Program-made: the position numbers and the translations under genes
Shown: one piece after another, positions 3,890-5,686 of the stretch
Layout of the letters: every line of letters begins with the position of its first letter
Numbering within the stretch: position 1 is the stretch's first letter
Notes under the pieces: generated by a model
Database searches by the model: none
What the model saw: the letters and a program-made list of their open reading frames with translations, nothing else
What the model was told of the DNA's origin: nothing
Assembly: GCA_012510335.1 (NCBI GenBank)
Contig: JAAZIF010000315.1
Coordinates: 1-5,686 of the forward strand
From: Methanomicrobiales archaeon
GTDB taxonomy: Archaea; Halobacteriota; Methanomicrobia; Methanomicrobiales; Methanoculleaceae
Reading direction: 5' to 3'
DNA length: 5,686 bases

Positions 3890-5662
3890 ATGCGAATAGC
3901 TGTCGTACACCGTGACAGGTGTCACCCCCTCAAGTGTGGCACCGAGTGCATCCTCTACTGCCCGCGCGTCCGGACCGGGGACGAGACCATCGTCATAGGC
4001 GAGAACCAGAAGGTCATCATATCCGAGGAGCTCTGTGTGGGCTGCGGTATCTGCGTCAAGAAATGCCCATTCGGGGCGCTCGATATCGTCAACCTCCCCG
4101 AGGAGCTCGACCAGCCGACACACCGCTACGGCCAGAACGGGTTCGTCCTCTACGGCCTCCCGATACCGGTCGAGGGGAAGGTCACCGGCATCCTCGGGCC
4201 AAACGGCATCGGGAAGAGCACGGCGGTCAAGATCCTCTCCGGGATGCTCATACCGAACCTGGGAATGACCGACTCCGAGGTATCCTGGGGGGATGTCCTC
4301 GACCTCTTCCAGGGGACGGAGCTCTTCGACTACATCCAGATGCTCTCGCAGAGAAAGATGAAGGTCGCCGTAAAGCCGCAGTATATCGATCAGATCCCGA
4401 AGGTCTTCACAGGATCGGTGTATAGCCTCCTCGCGACCACCGACGAGCGCGGCCGGCTAGACCACTACATCGACCGGCTATCCCTCAGGCCGATACTCGA
4501 CCGGACGATCAAGAATCTCTCCGGCGGCGAACTCCAGCGGGTGGCGATCGCCGCCTGCCTCGCGCGTGACGCCGACTTCTACTTCCTCGACGAGATCACG
4601 CCCTACCTCGACGTCTACCAGCGTATGGCCGCCGCGAACCTGATCCGCGAACTCGCCCTGGAGCGGCCGGTCGCGATCGTCGAGCACGACCTCGCCATCC
4701 TCGATATGCTCGCCGACACCGTGCATATCGCCTACGGAAAGCCGGCGGCCTTCGGCGTCATCACCCACCCGAAGGGTGTCCGGGTCGGGATCAACCAGTA
4801 CCTGGAGGGGTTTCTCCCGGAGGAGAACGTCAGGTTCAGGGACTTTGCGGTGACGTTTGAAGTCCGGGCCCACACCTCGGATGTAAACCGGGAGGAGCTC
4901 TTCGCGTTCCCGGCGATGACAAAACGCCTTGATCAGTTCTCGCTCGCAGTCGGTGGCGGGGAGATCCGGTGCGGCGAGGTTCTCGGGGTCGTCGGCGCAA
5001 ACGGCATCGGGAAGAGCACGTTTGCAAAACTTCTCGCCGGGGTGATCGAGCCTGATGCCGGGTCGATGGACACCAGGGTGCGGATCTCCTACAAGCCGCA
5101 GTACCTCAAGAGCGACAGTGAAGCGACTGTCGAGGAGATCCTCAGGCAGACGACGACGAAGTTTGATACATCCTACTACCAGCACGAGATCCTGGAGCCC
5201 CTCTCCCTCACGGAGATCCTCCAGGCGCCGGCAAACACCCTCTCCGGCGGCGAACTCCAGCGGGTGGCGATAGCGGTCTGCCTCTCGCGTGACGCCGACC
5301 TCTACATACTGGACGAGCCGAGCGCACACCTCGACGTTGAGCAGCGGGTCAGGATATCCCGGTTGATCCGGAGGCATGCCGAGGGCCGGGACGCAAGCAC
5401 GCTCGTTATCGACCACGACATATACGTGATCGATATGATAAGCGACCGGATCCTTGTCTTTGAGGGAGAGCCCGGAATAAGCGGCAGGGCCACGGGGCCG
5501 TTTGATATGGCGCCGGGCATGAACCGGTTCCTTGCGGAGCTCGGGATCACGTTCCGGCGGGATAGGACCGGCCGGCCACGGATCAACAAGCCGGGGTCAT
5601 TCCTGGACCGGGAGCAGATGGCCGCCGGCGAGTACTATTACGCCGAGATCTCCAAGTCCTGA
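3890..5662 (+). CDS. rli1: ABCE1/Rli1 ribosome-recycling ATPase
   Basis: A complete 590-aa ABCE1, the soluble twin-ABC ATPase that splits ribosomes after termination (with aRF1) or stalling (with Pelota). The N-terminal iron-sulfur domain has both 4Fe-4S cysteine sets: C11, C16, C20, C24 and C49, C52, C55, C59. NBD1: Walker A GPNGIGKST (103-111), the ABCE1-specific helix-loop-helix insert (about 120-157), Q-loop Q164, signature LSGGELQ (210-216), Walker B YFLDE with E235, and switch H266. A hinge segment (about 290-318, with YLEGFLPEENVRFR) leads to NBD2: Walker A GANGIGKST (369-377), Q404, signature LSGGELQ (451-457), Walker B YILDEPSAHLD with E476, and H509. The C-terminus (RINKPGSFLDREQ) is the conserved hinge II. 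NBD1 has DEITPYLD where the usual sequence is DEPSSYLD. There is no Shine-Dalgarno: the ATG follows the EMC6-like stop by 6 nt (TCCCCC), so coupled translation is likely. All catalytic residues are present. Confidence 0.98.
   Translation: MRIAVVHRDRCHPLKCGTECILYCPRVRTGDETIVIGENQKVIISEELCVGCGICVKKCPFGALDIVNLPEELDQPTHRYGQNGFVLYGLPIPVEGKVTGILGPNGIGKSTAVKILSGMLIPNLGMTDSEVSWGDVLDLFQGTELFDYIQMLSQRKMKVAVKPQYIDQIPKVFTGSVYSLLATTDERGRLDHYIDRLSLRPILDRTIKNLSGGELQRVAIAACLARDADFYFLDEITPYLDVYQRMAAANLIRELALERPVAIVEHDLAILDMLADTVHIAYGKPAAFGVITHPKGVRVGINQYLEGFLPEENVRFRDFAVTFEVRAHTSDVNREELFAFPAMTKRLDQFSLAVGGGEIRCGEVLGVVGANGIGKSTFAKLLAGVIEPDAGSMDTRVRISYKPQYLKSDSEATVEEILRQTTTKFDTSYYQHEILEPLSLTEILQAPANTLSGGELQRVAIAVCLSRDADLYILDEPSAHLDVEQRVRISRLIRRHAEGRDASTLVIDHDIYVIDMISDRILVFEGEPGISGRATGPFDMAPGMNRFLAELGITFRRDRTGRPRINKPGSFLDREQMAAGEYYYAEISKS
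4517..4548 (+). repeat. 32-nt direct repeat, copy 1 (ABCE1 NBD1 signature)
   Basis: These 32 bases are identical to 5240-5271 and encode LSGGELQRVAI in the first ATPase domain. Identity ends abruptly at both edges (T versus C before, C versus A after). A further 14-nt match (CGCGTGACGCCGAC) lies just downstream in both copies. Confidence 0.9.
5240..5271 (+). repeat. 32-nt direct repeat, copy 2 (ABCE1 NBD2 signature)
   Basis: Second copy of the 32-nt repeat, 723 bp after the first and encoding the same residues in the second ATPase domain. The Walker A regions also share 23 identical bases (4200-4222 and 4998-5020), at the same places within the two domains. Confidence 0.9.
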
Positions 5663-5686
5663 GGGCGGGATAGTAAATCACCAGAA

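Noticed and set aside
4478..5416. Long - strand open frame (312 codons) inside ABCE1
   Set aside because: It lies opposite a complete, motif-perfect ABCE1; the translation has no recognisable domain and reflects codon bias on the other strand.

Overview
The window looks like a piece of a methanogenic archaeal chromosome, most likely Methanomicrobiales and perhaps Methanoculleus-like. It is GC-rich. It carries three archaeal/eukaryotic-type translation factors (Pelota, an NEMF/Rqc2-type NFACT protein and ABCE1), an archaeal EMC6-like membrane protein, and AT-rich TATA-like elements in the one divergent intergenic region. The genus is a guess from gene style and base composition; the domain Archaea is well supported.

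Layout. Positions 1-128 are the right end of an IS200/IS605-family element: the last 27 codons of a tnpB gene on the + strand, then a strong terminal hairpin. The element sits inside the start of a - strand P-loop ATPase gene, of which only the first 44 codons (129-260) remain visible. A 141-bp gap (261-401) separates this from a two-gene - strand operon: an rqcH/NEMF homologue (3319 down to 1424) followed, with a 4-nt ATGA overlap, by pelota (1427 down to 402). A 201-bp divergent intergenic region (3320-3520) holds TATA-like boxes and two dyads. To its right, on the + strand, are a 120-aa EMC6-like membrane protein (3521-3883) and, 6 bp on, the complete ABCE1/Rli1 gene (3890-5662). The last 24 bp are uninformative. 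No stretch over 300 bp lacks a gene.

How the genes fit together. Pelota recognises stalled ribosomes and works with ABCE1, the iron-sulfur twin-ATPase that splits them. RqcH/NEMF then binds the large subunit still carrying peptidyl-tRNA and can add C-terminal tails to the trapped chain. The locus therefore puts the rescue factor, the splitting ATPase and the quality-control factor head to head around one control region. An EMC6-like putative membrane-insertase component shares the ABCE1 transcription unit, which suggests, as inference only, a link between ribosome recycling or rescue and membrane-protein insertion. The left edge is an accessory feature: a TnpB element that has broken an ATPase gene and whose guide RNA, if made, would carry that gene's sequence.
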